64,000 bases of DNA from Coleophoma eucalyptorum (lineage: Eukaryota > Ascomycota > Leotiomycetes > Helotiales > Dermateaceae): positions 248,001 to 312,000 of the forward strand of contig JALRME010000016.1 in NCBI GenBank assembly GCA_026120035.1, read 5' to 3'. The translations under genes were made by a program, and so were the position numbers. Positions 11,140 through 22,509 of the stretch are shown here, piece by piece; positions within the stretch are counted from its first letter, which is position 1; each line of letters begins with the position of its first letter. Below the pieces are notes generated by a model that saw nothing but the letters and a program-made list of their open reading frames with translations, had not been told where the DNA came from and did no database searches.

Positions 11140-12290
11140 CTATTTCACACCCTCAATAACGACTTTGATGACACTCTCCTTTCCTTGCTTCACCAACTCA
11201 AATGCTTTCTCCGCCTCCTCGAATGAGAAGCGGTTGGTGATCAGTCTCTTAACATCGATCTTGCCGGAAGCAATCAATTCAACGGCCTGTGGATAGCAGC
11301 CCGTGGTGTATCGGATCGAGCCCTTAATATTCAATGCACGAATACAGGCCGTGGTGATAGGAAAGACAACATTCTAGATAAGTTAGTAATAGCCCACATT
11401 TCAAACGATGCGATGAAATATTGCGAACATACCTCCTTGCCCATACCAGTCTGGACGTAAGTTCCCCCCTTCTTCGCAACGAAAATCCCAGCCTGGATAC
11501 AGGGCTCGGCACCCGTGCACTCGAGCACAACATCTGCACCCTCGCCAAGATTAAATTCCTTCTTGATCTGCTCGGCCATAGCCTCGCTTGCGGCAACTGG
11601 GTCAATACCAGCTTCAGGCTTAGAGGGCTTGAAGACGCCGTCGGCTCCATAGGTCTTTGCAAAGTCGAGGCGAGACTGGGAGATATCCACACCAATAACC
11701 TTCTTCGCGCCGTAGGCTTTGGACACAGCCTGGCAAAGCACACCGATTGGGCCAGAACCAAATACTACAACCGTTTGGCCAGCTCTAACATCGGCAACCT
11801 TGGTGACTTGAACGGCAACAGCAGTGGGCTCGACCATGGCACCCTCCTCCATCGACATGTGATCGGGGATGGGATAGCAGTAGTCGGAAGCAACGCTGTA
11901 GTACTTGCTCAGAGTCCCATCCCACGGCGGAGTCGCGGCAAAGATGCTGTCGGCACACAGATTATACTCGCCATTTCGGCAGTAGTCGCAGTATCGGCAG
12001 GGGGTTCCGGGCTCGATGGCGACGCGGTCCCCGACCTTCAGGTTCTTGACGGCTTTTCCAATCTCAACCACCGTTCCGGCACTTTCGTGGCCCAGGACAA
12101 TCGGGCTGGTCAGGATAAAATCCCCAATTCGGCCGCGCTGCCAGTAGTGTACGTCACTGCCGCAAATACCGGTTTGCTCAATGTGCACGCGGACCTCATG
12201 CTCATCCCGAAAGGGAGGGACTGGCCGGTCCTCAAAAGAGACGTTTTGTATCGAGTTGAGGACAAAAGAACGGTTCAACTGGATGGGCAA
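11140..12290 (-). CDS. xdhA: Xylitol dehydrogenase-type zinc alcohol dehydrogenase (D-xylulose reductase)
   Basis: 363 residues. Exons are 12290-11433 and 11373-11140, with a 59-nt intron (GTATGT donor, CTAAC branch, TAG acceptor). This is a medium-chain dehydrogenase of the sorbitol/xylitol group. Catalytic zinc ligands are Cys43 (TGICGSDVHYW), His68 and Glu69 (GHES). The structural zinc set is Cys98, 101, 104 and 112. The Rossmann motif GSGPIG is at 178-183, with Asp202 after strand 2 pointing to NAD rather than NADP. The reaction would be NAD-dependent oxidation of xylitol (or a related polyol) to the ketose. L-arabinitol 4-dehydrogenase and sorbitol dehydrogenase are close alternatives that cannot be excluded by eye. 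Its neighbours are two polyol SDRs, a sugar transporter and a GAL4-like regulator. Confidence 0.85.
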
Positions 12291-13437
12291 GTCAATATGG
12301 GTCGGTAGATTGTGAGGATGGGATCATCTGACGAGGCAGAGATGGGGCTGGGGAAGTAAATTTACATTTTCTGAGAGGCCCATGGTTACGGTAGGAGAGA
12401 CAGTTATAGAGCTGGCAAGGGTAGGTGTAAGCGACCAAGAGAGCGATGTAGAGAAGAGATAAGAAAAGAAGAGAGGGGAATTGTTAGCATAAGATATATT
12501 CTTTCTTCTTTAACCTTCACTTCTTGTCTTGGTGGACTATTACTCAATGACTAGATGTTATATACCACGACCAGTGTGCTGCAACACGTATATGGGTGTG
12601 GGCAGACAGAGCGTCGAGAGGGACCCCTCCCTGGCCTTGCCCCTCCCCCCTCCCCCTCATCGTGCTCGGTAAGAGACCGGGGCGGGACCCCCTCGCTTAG
12701 TGTTGTGTTGACGACTGTGAGAGGACAGGACATACTGCAGCTTCCCCCCAAACGCTGCGATAAACCTGGAATCCTGGTCCGGACGCTGTCACCCTGTCCT
12801 CCTGATAGCTCCCCTGTCTGTGTCTCCGTGTCGGGGCACTTAGTACAACCTACGGAGCACTGTACGCGTTTACCAGCTGATCTGGACATGTTGAGTGCTA
12901 TGATCGGATGCCAGGAGAAGGCCATCCATTGGATACCGGTTGATGCCAAACCCGGGAAACACTGAATAGTCGCAGGTTGAGAATTGTATTGCTGGTCCTC
13001 CCTGCTTCGCCGGAGGTTCTGACCGTACCCCGGGAATGGCCAACCTCGCTTATATCCGTCAATGACGCTTCTCTATCCGATATCCCAGGGTGACCGTCAC
13101 TATTCAAGATCCCATCTAGAGACTCTTCCAAATCGGAAAGGGTTTCTAGTGCCGCGGTGTCCCATGGATGTTCAACACTGCCGCAATCGTCACGCTGGTC
13201 ATGTGTCAACCTTTTTAATAGCCTACCATGATCGTAGGTACATGGAACCCACAAGCGGACGAGGTCAACCTCTTCCCACATGGTGGAGGGAAAGATCCAT
13301 CTTGACACATCTGTCGGCCTTTCACATTGACTTATATAGCTTTCGCTGGTGGAAGCAAAATGGCGTTTCAAGTCTCGCTCTCCAGAAATTCCTTCAGCAC
13401 GTCTCTTACCAATTTCAAGCAAAATTTCTAACGCAAA
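12291..13437. promoter_or_regulatory. Divergent promoter region xdhA/SDR1
   Basis: 1.15 kb between divergent start codons. It contains GC-rich C-tract DNA around 12625-12690, with several CCCCTCC/GGGG blocks of the kind bound by carbon-repression zinc-finger factors (CreA type; inference). A CGG-N9-CCG inverted triplet at 13011-13025 is a possible Zn2Cys6 dimer site. Confidence 0.45.
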
Positions 13438-14360
13438 ATGACTGTCACCATCCGTAACCCAGACCCTCCGGTCAAAGACAGCGTCTTCGATATGTTCCGC
13501 CTGGATGGCAGGACCATTATTATCACTGGCGGCGCTGGAGGAATTGGATACGAGATAGCTCGCGGTCTTGCAGAGGCTGGCGCAAATGTGAGGCAAAACT
13601 GGATGGTAGAAATGACGAGATTTTGAAAGACTAACGCTTTTCTATAGCTAGCACTCTGGTACCACTCTTCCTCTGCCGCTGATGAGCTTGCAGCCAAGAT
13701 TATGAAGGATTTTGGTGTCAAGGTCAAGACATACAAAGTAGCAGTGGAGGTCTACGAAGAGGTCGAGGAGGCAGTGGCACAGGTCGTCGCCGACTTTGGC
13801 CGGCTGGATGTCATGATCGCCAATGCTGGCATCCCATCCAAGGCTGGCGGTCTCGACGACAAGCTCGAGAATTGGAATAGGGTCCGGGCCGTTGATTTTG
13901 ATGGAGCATACTACTGTGCGCGCGCTGCGGGGTTCGTCTTCAAGAAACAAGGTTTCGGCAACTGCATCTTCACAGCCAGCATGTCGGGACATGCAGTCAA
14001 CGTTCCCCAAGAGCAGAGCTGCTATAACGCATGCAAAGCCGGCGTGGTAAGTCCTTGATCTTCCAATTCGGCTTCCCAACTTCTACTAATGGCACACAGA
14101 TCCACTTGTCCAAGTCGCTTGCCGTTGAGTGGGCGAAATGGGGAGGCCGATGCAATTCCGTCTCGCCTGGCTACATCAACACTGCTATCTCGGGGGATTG
14201 CCCGTTCGAGATGAAGGAGGCATGGTTCGGGTTAACCCCAATGAAGAGAGATGCAGACCCAAGAGAGCTTAAGGGCATTTACCTCTATCTGTGTTCGGAT
14301 GCGAGCTCTTATACCACTGGAGCGGATTTCATTGTGGATGGAGGCTATACATGCAGATAA
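13438..14360 (+). CDS. SDR polyol/ketose reductase 1 (L-xylulose/sorbose reductase-like)
   Basis: 269 residues from three exons: 13438-13587, 13648-14046 and 14100-14360. The introns are 60 and 53 nt. Classical short-chain dehydrogenase: cofactor loop T30-GGAGGIG-37, NAG at 109-111, catalytic Ser161/163, Tyr176 and Lys180 (Y-N-A-C-K), and VSPGYINT at 204-211. The C-terminal [18 protein letters not shown] block is characteristic of the fungal clade holding L-xylulose reductase, sorbose reductase (Sou1) and NADP mannitol dehydrogenase. Substrate cannot be assigned. It is divergent from xdhA and followed by a sugar transporter, which favours pentitol/hexitol metabolism. Confidence 0.85.
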
Positions 14361-15191
14361 GCTTTTTATATAGTTTAATAAAATCAGAGTATCTTTCGCC
14401 ATCTAACATTACTTTCAAATATGATAAACTTGATGGAGTTCCTTCGATGTCGCATACAAACAGACAATAACAATATTTTCTTATAGGGCCAAAAGAGGGG
14501 AACGCGGGCGACATTGCATAGTCCATCATGTTTCAATCAAAGCTAGTATCTTTGTGAGCTGAATAGGTTACTATTTAGGATCTAGATTCACGGTTTCTAC
14601 TACGTTTAAAAGAAGAAAGCCTGCGGTAGCACCATTATTCTAACAACAAACTAAGCTGGGTCATGACGTCTTCGTGAAGTAAGAGCTAGGGTACGGTAGC
14701 GACGGGTGCCAAAGGTGTAAGTGGGCTTACTTGGGCATTGGAGCGCCCCGCCCTCCTTGGGGATACCCCAACTATACATCCTGGGGCATGGGGCAGAAAG
14801 AGGAGATGACAAGGTTCATTGCTTAGGGCGACAGTTACCCACGCTATAATGCATCACTAGTCACACCACCTAGACCTACATTCCACCACAATGCCAGGGA
14901 CAACATGCTAGGAAGAACATACCACTTCGATGGCCTTGATTCTCAGTCATGTCAGAGGCATCCTCGCTTATTGCGAGGCTATTCGTATGCCTGCCTCCCC
15001 TATTGTCCTCTGTCTCAATGTCGTTCTCTCTCCATACGGACCCACCCCATTTTCCCCAGGTTCTGGTGCATAAATAGTCCATCCTCTGGTTCTCCAGCAT
15101 CGCTCAAAGGTGCTTCCCAAGTCTCTGCATCTCACCCTTCTGCACTTTCCTCCCCTCATCCATCGCTACTTGCAGCACACGATCTGCCATC
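14361..15191. promoter_or_regulatory. Upstream region of the MFS transporter
   Basis: 830 bp with no convincing gene. A TATA-like CATAAATAG lies at 15068-15076, about 120 bp before the transporter ATG. The interval 15100-15185 is CT-rich, typical of a fungal 5' leader. Confidence 0.4.
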
Positions 15192-16924
15192 ATGCTCGCT
15201 AAGATCAACAAGAAGAAGGGCAGCAACTACATCGCTGGTGATGCCATCCAGGAGGTGCTGCCAGTCACCAACAAGTACTGGTTCCAGTTCTCGCATCTGC
15301 TACAACTGAATATCATCCTCCTAGTGCCTCTCCTTTCCTCGTCCGTCGCTGGATACGATGGTAAGTCTACACTGTCGACAAAGACTTGCTCAGTGGTACT
15401 GATTCCAAGCAGGTTCGCTCATGAACGGTCTTCAAACGCTCCCTCAGTGGGAGGACTACTTCAATCACCCAACTGGCGCTCTTCTGGGTCTTGTCAACGC
15501 TGCGCAATCGATCGGCTCTGTCGCTATTCTCCCACTCGTGGGCTGGCTAAGTGACCGATTCGGTCGCCGGAAGGTCCTCCTTTCTGGCATCATTACCATC
15601 TTGATCGCAACAGCCATCGGCACTGGAAGCGTCAATCTAGGAATGCTCGTCTTCTCCCGAGTCGTGGTTGGTGCTGGAGGCATGCTTATTGTGCAGCCGG
15701 CTCCTCTCCTTATCGCTGAGTTGGCTTACCCAACGCATCGTGGAAAGTATACCAGTGCATTCTGGACGATGTATTACCTGGGTATGTTTCGAGGTGTCGC
15801 TTTTGTAATTTTCTTTTCAACTGACGGATCCTAGGCGCTATTCTTGCATCGTGGGCAACTTTCGGTACCCAAAACTACACAACTTCCTGGAGCTGGCGTA
15901 TTCCTACGCTTCTGCAAGCGTGCTGGCCGTGTGTGCAACTCTGCGGCTTCTACTGGTTGCCAGAGTCTCCCAGATGGCTTGTTGCGAGAGACCGGGTTGA
16001 GGAAGCTCGAGATATCTTGGTCAAGTATCACGCTGGCGGAGACGCGAGCAGTCCTTTGGTTGAGCTGGAGATGAGAGAAATTAGCGACTCCATCAACATG
16101 GACAGAATGGCCGCGTCTACGGGATGGGGTGCTCTCGTTGCAACATCCGGCAACCGTCGCAGATTGTTTATTGCAGTATTTCTCGGATCAGCAGCTCAGT
16201 GGAACGGCATTGGCGTTGTGTCTTACTATCTCACGCTCGTTCTCAACACTATCGGCATCACCGACACGTTCATGCAGACACTGATTAATGGTCTGCTGCA
16301 AGTAAGTCTAGGACTATAATTTTTACTTTCCCAAAGGCGCTTGACTAATGCCGTGTTTAGATCTTCAACTTCTGGGCAGCTCTATCGGCAGCTTTCCTGG
16401 TCGATCGTCTGGGCCGTCGCACGCTGTTCATGTGGTCCAACATCGGCATGCTTGTGTCTTATATCGTATGGACAGCCTGCTCAGCGGTGAACTCCGAGAC
16501 AGGTTCCAAGCCTGCAGGAATTGTGGTGGTGGTGTGTCTGTTTACCTTCTACTTCCACTACGACATTGCCTACACGCCGCTTCTGATATCTTACCCCACG
16601 GAAATCTTCACGTACAGCCTACGCAGCAAGGGGTTGACCTGTGAACTACTATCCATCTATGGTTCTCTTATCATTGCCGCGTTTGTCAATCCCATCGGGC
16701 TGCAGAACATCGCGTGGAGGTACTATATTGTGTTCTGCTGCTTCTTGCTTGTTATTCTTGCCGTTACGTATTTCACGTTCCCGGAGACCAAGGGCTATTC
16801 GCTCGAGGAGATTGCAGTTCTTTTCGACGGGCCCGACGCGGCACCAGCCTCGCTCTACATCCCTGAGGGCAAGCTTGTAAACAAAGAAGTTGAGCAGGTC
16901 GAGCAAGTCGAACGTAAGGCTTGA
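15192..16924 (+). CDS. MFS sugar transporter
   Basis: 522 residues from four exons: 15192-15360, 15413-15781, 15835-16301 and 16361-16924; introns 52, 53 and 59 nt. All sugar-porter family signatures are present: the YDGSLMNGLQ loop after helix 1, GWLSDRFGRRK at about 99-109, RVVVGAGGML, AELAYPTHRGK, PESPRWL in the middle, DRLGRRTLF in the second half, YPTEIF and the C-terminal FPETKGYSLEEI. About 12 membrane segments are apparent. It belongs to the lactose-permease/hexose-transporter type of fungal porters and should act by proton symport at the plasma membrane. It sits between two polyol SDR genes, so a sugar or sugar alcohol is the likely cargo (inference). Confidence 0.92.
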
Positions 16925-18068
16925 GTGTAAATATTACAGTATTTTTATGTACATCGAAGCGAAGTAGGAGTTTAGTTTTTTATTTTTTTTTTTCCATGGG
17001 ATATTCGTTCAATGGTGTTATGAGGCAATCTGTTGCGGCCAGTGTGTGTAGCGGGAAGTCTCGAAAAGGAAGAGGTGGGATGGCAGGAATTGTAGGATCT
17101 ATCAAATGCAAATAAGCCAATGTTACCAAACTAAGTTCATCTTCCCCGGAACTGCAAATACAACCATGCATGGAAAAGTATCAATAAGGCTCAATAAGTG
17201 ATGCCCTGCTCAAAACACAATTGGAATGGTAAAAGGTGTCGAATCCCGTTGCGTTCCTTGTTCAGCATAGTTTTGTCAAATGAGATAACAACTCCAAAAT
17301 TGGCTACTCCAGTGAAATTCTAATGGCCAATGGGTGCCCCACGTAAGAGGGTGAGAAGTCCCCGACAAAGAGTAGAAAGAATAACTCGGAAGGAGAGGAA
17401 AGGGAAATCCGGAACTAACTCACAATCCGAACTCGAGTTTTCCCCGCCAAGCAATAAACACAAAACGGGTAACTCAGAACAGATAGGCCATTCAGTGACA
17501 ACACCAAGTTCATGCAGCTTCTATGCGGCTGCTGAGGGGGAGATAAGATGCCGGCGCAGCTACACCCAAACCTCCGAGAATCGCACACATCTCCAACGTG
17601 ATCTCGGGTGACCAGAGTCGAGAAAGTTGCCTGACTACCTCATCCATGTGCGGACGGTGGCCGTGTCCGAGTCGCTTGCACCCACCAGGGCGACTGTCAA
17701 CCTAGCTAGCCCCATACTTGTGCGTAGCGACCACCCCCATCCACGTACCAATGCGCCTCCAGACGGGGAGGGGGGACCTTTTCCTCTTCGACACGAGCCA
17801 TCCCACCCAGGCAGGACCACAGCAGCCGGAGTCATGTGTGCAGGGATGCAGTGAAGATCATTGCGGCATGATGTCGAGCTCTGCGCGGGGTACTAATTGT
17901 TCCTGAGCTTTTCACAGAGCAGCATGCGCTGCATGCCCTATGTATTTATCTCCCAAGTCCCTCATCGTCTCTAGAAATATCTAAGTAGTCACCCGTCTGG
18001 AAACCACTTGGTTGTTCTTTCATAGCACTTCAATTGAATTACATACTCAAAAACTATTCTCCGTCGCC
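16925..18068. promoter_or_regulatory. Upstream region of SDR2
   Basis: 1.14 kb with no gene seen. A CGG-N9-CCG inverted triplet lies at 17655-17669, about 400 bp before the SDR2 start. It has the same spacing as the one upstream of SDR1. A T run at 16976-16993 follows the transporter stop codon and may mark its 3' end. Confidence 0.4.
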
Positions 18069-19021
18069 ATGCCTCTCGCAAAGCCCCAAAACTCGCACGT
18101 TCTCTCGCAATTCTCCCTCAAGGGCAAGAATGCCATTGTAACCGGCGGAAGTCGTGGTATTGGACTCGAAGTCGTTGTCGGTCTCGCTGAGGCCGGTGCA
18201 AACGTTGCCTTTACGTATAGCACCACTAAGGACGCAGATGCTATTGCAGCAAAGATCGCATCAGAGACTGGCGTCATTGTCAAGGCGTACCATGGTGATG
18301 TACGGAACGCAGATAGCATCAAAGAGACCATCAACAAGATTACAACAGAGTTCGGCAGTCTTCATATTCTTGTTGCCAATGCGTAGGTCATTTCTTTAAA
18401 TTTACTCATTTATGATAAGTTAACCTTGCTAATGCTATATTCCGATAGTGGAATCGCAACTCATATAGATGCTCTAGATTATACCCCAGAGCAATTCGCC
18501 GAGATCATGCGGGTTAATTTGGATGGAGCCTTCTACACAGCGCAGGCCGCCGGCCAAATCTTCAAGAAGCAAGGATACGGCAATGTCATCTTCACTGCTT
18601 CCGTCTCTGCCATCCTGGTAAATGTGCCTCAGAAGCAAATGGCGTACAATGCATCAAAAGCTGGCGTAGTCCAAATGGCACGGTGTTTGGCTGTAGAGTG
18701 GGTTGACTTCGCCAGAGTCAACTGTGTCTCGCCTGGGTTTATTGCAACCGATAGTGAGTTCTCCGGTGCAATTCCCTAGAAATCTACTGAACTCTACAGT
18801 GTTGAGTGTTCACCCGGAAGAGTGGAGGAAGCAGTGGTTCTCCATGATTCCTGCCGCTCGATTGTGCGACCCTTGTGAATTGAAGGGTGCTTATGTATTC
18901 CTCGCAAGTGATGCAAGCAGCTATATGACCGGTCAGTACAAGCTTAAGTACTGTTGGAGTCATTACTGACAAATTGATAGGTGCGAATATGGTCATCGAT
19001 GGTGCATACACTCTACCGTAG
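18069..19021 (+). CDS. SDR polyol/ketose reductase 2
   Basis: 263 residues from four exons: 18069-18382, 18449-18753, 18800-18931 and 18981-19021. The introns are 66, 46 and 49 nt; the last exon is only 41 nt and encodes the typical G-A-N-M-V-I-D-G-A-Y end. Motifs: TGGSRGIG at 25-32, NAG at 104-106, Ser156/158, Tyr171, Lys175 (Y-N-A-S-K) and CVSPGFIATD. It is the same fungal clade as SDR1 but clearly diverged, and differs in intron number. An in-frame ATG at 18012 would add 19 residues; 18069 is preferred because the protein then aligns with SDR1 at the N terminus. Probable NAD(P)-dependent ketose/polyol oxidoreductase; substrate unknown. Confidence 0.85.
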
Positions 19022-19133
19022 AGAATGACAAGCCATAAACGCTAGATGAAATGGACTTGCGGGGCGATATGGAATGCGACGGTTGTGAGTGATAGGCTGG
19101 ACCAGAGACGGAAGGATACTTTTTGAAGTCCAC

Positions 19134-21715
19134 TCAAGGATGCGACAGCATGTCCCACTGGCCCTCTGTAAAATCTGCATCTCCGATCACTTGCTGCTCA
19201 AGCGGTTGCTCGCTCAGGAATCTTAGCCAAGCCTCATCTTGCATAACGACATCTGCTTCGACGGCGGGCACGTTTGGCCACATCATAGAGTAGACATTGC
19301 TGATTTGTGTCTGTGGTGATTCTTGCGTTGAAGCCATTTGGAAGTTATCCGAGGATGAGTTAGCTACTAGATAATCACCACAAAGGTTATGAATGGTATC
19401 ATAACACTTCAAACTACTTGAGTTGATTGTAAACATGGATTCGATCACGTTAAGCGCTAACTCTATATCTTGTTGCCAGGACAAGGCATGCTCGGACAGT
19501 GGCATGTTTCTCAAACAGAAGATTGGCACAAGTGATGCTTGGAACAAGAAATATCTAGAATTCTCAGCGTTGTATTACAAAATTGCGTGACAGGAAGACT
19601 TACAAGGCATACCAAGCAGCTAAGTTTGTATGTGGATGCTCAGACCAGAACTTTTGGATGGAGTAAATACTTGCATTTGCCTCAAGCAAGCACTGACTGT
19701 AAGCAGCCTTCTCCGCGTCATCGTTTGAGGAGACCTGATCTTTCGACCGTGTCCTGAGTATGCGTCGTATAACAAACGGTCGATACATGATCAGTCGGAA
19801 GTTTCGGTATCGCCACATCATTATCGCGTGGCCGAGGGCATACTTTGGCGGAATTACAGCAGATTCATTGTACCATGGAGGCAGCGACTCTAGCCAAGGC
19901 ACAATGTGCTTTTCATCGAGAAGTAAGACTTCTTGTGGCGAGGGAAAGGGGGAACTGATGACTCGTGTGTAAATCACATTGGTAGCCTGATGAAAAGATA
20001 CCTGTGTGCGCATGGCTGAATAAATTGTAATCTCTTGCACATTCTCCGGAAGGCTGGCAACAGCTGCTGTTAAATTCTGCGAGAGTTAGCAATGCATAGT
20101 ACAAGTACAATAGAATAAGTGTAAATGGGCTACATCGTTGAAACTTTCCAAGTGTATAAAACGGAGATTCTGCACCCTTAAGCTTGGCTTCGAGGCTAAA
20201 GATTTCAGCCTGTCATAAGCCACGATTTTCTAAACTTTCACAGTCCAGTTCCCTAGCTGGTGGTATCAAATGCATGCAATATGAACCAAGATTACATACC
20301 CTGTCATGAACGTTGAGGGGCAGCGCTACTTCAATGCCCTCTGTAGGCCAGCCTAAGGGACGGCTAAATGTGATAGTCGCTCCCACGTCGAAAACGAAAA
20401 GTGACCACCAAACTCTCCTGCGGATTTCAAGCTCGAGAGGATTTATTTCCCATCTGGGGAATTCCTTATGTAGTCCCAAACCCATAGCCATGCGTAGAGC
20501 CAGTCCAAGATAATTATAACCTGAATTTGGTTTGTTACGCTTCTGGAGATAATTTGACATTAAAGCGAGAGCTTGTACAAGGGATGTATTGCCAGACTCC
20601 AAGTCATCGATGGAAAGATGAGACTTTGCAAGGTTGAAAAGATCTCCATCCACAGATGTGGGTTCTGTTGAGGCTGAAAATGCTCCTAGGGCTGCTACAA
20701 TGTAGACAAGAGCTTTCCAGCCATTTCCTTCGGGTCTTGCGATGACTTCAGAATGTTGAGCCTTGAATCTGGGCTCGTGGACGATAGGGTAGCTGACATG
20801 GTATGTCCGGAAATAGCCGTCAATCATAGCATCAATAATATGCATGTTGGCGTCTGGTTGTATCGAAAGCGAAGGAAGACATGATTGTCCTCGTGACACT
20901 TGCCGGATTGGACTTTTGAAGGAGCTGCTATTTCCTCCGGGCTGTAGCATCCTTAACAGAGCAGCTCCAGATGCAACGCCTAAGTAGCCTGCATCTTCCT
21001 CGTTGACAGACAGTGAAGCCATTCCATCGATGAAGCCGAGCCCGTGCCCGTCTTCACCTTCTTCGAGCTGAAGCGCTCCTGGAGTGATGGGCACACCTTG
21101 CTCATTCCAGTCGAAGTCTATCTTCGCGGTCGGTGGCCATTCAAGCCTGATGGGCGGGCTCTCATCACCACCGACGGTAGCCTTAGTTTCTTGAAATGTT
21201 TCTTGAAATTCATGGGGGATCGCAAGCTCATTGTGTGTGGCAGGCACGTGGGTTGTGACATTCTCGCTGCCTTGACTCAAGTTGACGGCCGGCGTTCCCA
21301 ATTCCAAAGTCGCATCAGTTCCAGACTCACCAGATAATGAGGAGCTGGTTTTGGCTTCCAATTGACTCAAATCTCCATTAGTACTGGTTCCTTGCACAGC
21401 GGCAAGCTTTCGTCTCAGCATTCGGATTTCTGCAGTAGCAGCCTCCAATCTATGTTCGACATAGGTGAGATGTCTGGAGACAGGTCAATATCCCGTGAAT
21501 CTATTCTTACTATATTCTACGTACTTGCGCGTGAGTGGGGACTTGCTGTCCTGTGTGTACAGACAATGCCTATTGTATCTAACACAGGTGCCACATTCAG
21601 GAGACACTCGATCACATCTTCCTTTGCGTCTTCTACACTCGTTGCAAGCTTGCTGCGCGAACAAGCGGTCGCCACCAGCCGATCCAGTCGCTGTAAGACG
21701 GTCGAAGTTATCCAT
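19134..21715 (-). CDS. GAL4-like Zn2Cys6 transcription factor of the polyol cluster
   Basis: 752 residues from four exons: 21715-21525, 21473-20300, 20076-19604 and 19554-19134. The introns are 51, 223 and 49 nt. The binuclear zinc cluster is Cys24, 27, 34, 41, 44 and 51 with spacing C-x2-C-x6-C-x6-C-x2-C-x6-C. It is followed by the linker SPLTRKHLT, which closely matches the GAL4/LAC9 linker, and by a short coiled-coil-like helix (VEHRLEAATAEIRMLRRKL). The fungal-specific regulatory domain (middle homology) covers about 250-550, with YLGLALRMAMGLGLHKEFPRWEI and RRRVWWSLFVFD. After the long intron DR-NLTAAVASLP continues the domain. GAL4-like factors in Pezizomycotina include the arabinose/galactose regulator ARA1; orthology is not shown here. 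It likely controls the adjacent SDR, transporter and xdhA genes (inference). Confidence 0.87.
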
Positions 21716-22509
21716 GGCATTGGTTAGATGCTTGTCGAGGGTATTTAGGGACAGGACAACAGGGAGTGTGTATAGTTAGATATGGTATTGTTCAATAGTC
21801 CTGTTCCGGTGTGGTTTTATGCATTGCCGGGTAGAATCCAAGGTAAGGCGGGGATTACTTGTTGTGGTCTAGCGTTGTCCAAACCACTTTACCCCGCCCT
21901 CTTAGAAATCCCCTTCCAGAGCAGATGCTGCTCGACGGCTCCCTCTAAATGGCTCATGCTGATGCCAGGCCAAAGTTTAGTCTACTGTTACTTCAGCGAG
22001 AGACCTAGCAGGCTATGAAAGCAGCTTGGATTGCTATTAAGAACCCCGAGTCCGCTACACCCACGAAGCCACTGAATAGCATGTATTTATGGTCGCGTTG
22101 GGACGAGAGACAAGATACCCTTCTCCCCTCCTATGTGCATCGCATCAGCTATGTGGGCCTTTGGGAGATAGACTGCAGTTCTTGGATACACATAATATTC
22201 AGATTTTGGTCTTCATATACTATGCAATATGACAGATTAGTTTGGCATAATCAACCCAATTGCTGAAGTGCAACTCGTTCAGCAAAGAAATTCTGTATAG
22301 AGTCTTTGATAAAGTGCCGCAGACTGTAATAAGCATCAATACAAAATCGGAGAGAATTAATCCCGCTTTGTTAGTACGGAGTCCATGCGTAGCAGTATGA
22401 TCACGTAACCACTTCGTAGTGCTGACTGTATCTAGGACATAAAATCTTGAAGTGATACGATCTTGACTTCTACATTTAAACCCCTCTCTCGTCCGACTCT
22501 CATCTCAAA
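21716..22509. promoter_or_regulatory. Divergent promoter region regulator/FAD oxidase
   Basis: 794 bp between the start of the regulator (-) and of the FAD-linked oxidoreductase (+). No gene seen; short frames at 21782-22266 look like chance. The arrangement would allow the regulator to act on its own and its neighbour's promoter. Confidence 0.4.

Noticed and set aside
11421..12308. 295-codon open frame on the + strand
   Set aside because: Lies exactly opposite the xylitol dehydrogenase exon; composition is a shadow of the conserved minus-strand gene.
20213..20299. Read-through end of the regulator at 20213
   Set aside because: It truncates the fungal regulatory domain; joining 20300 to 20076 restores the conserved DR-NLTAAVASLP continuation.
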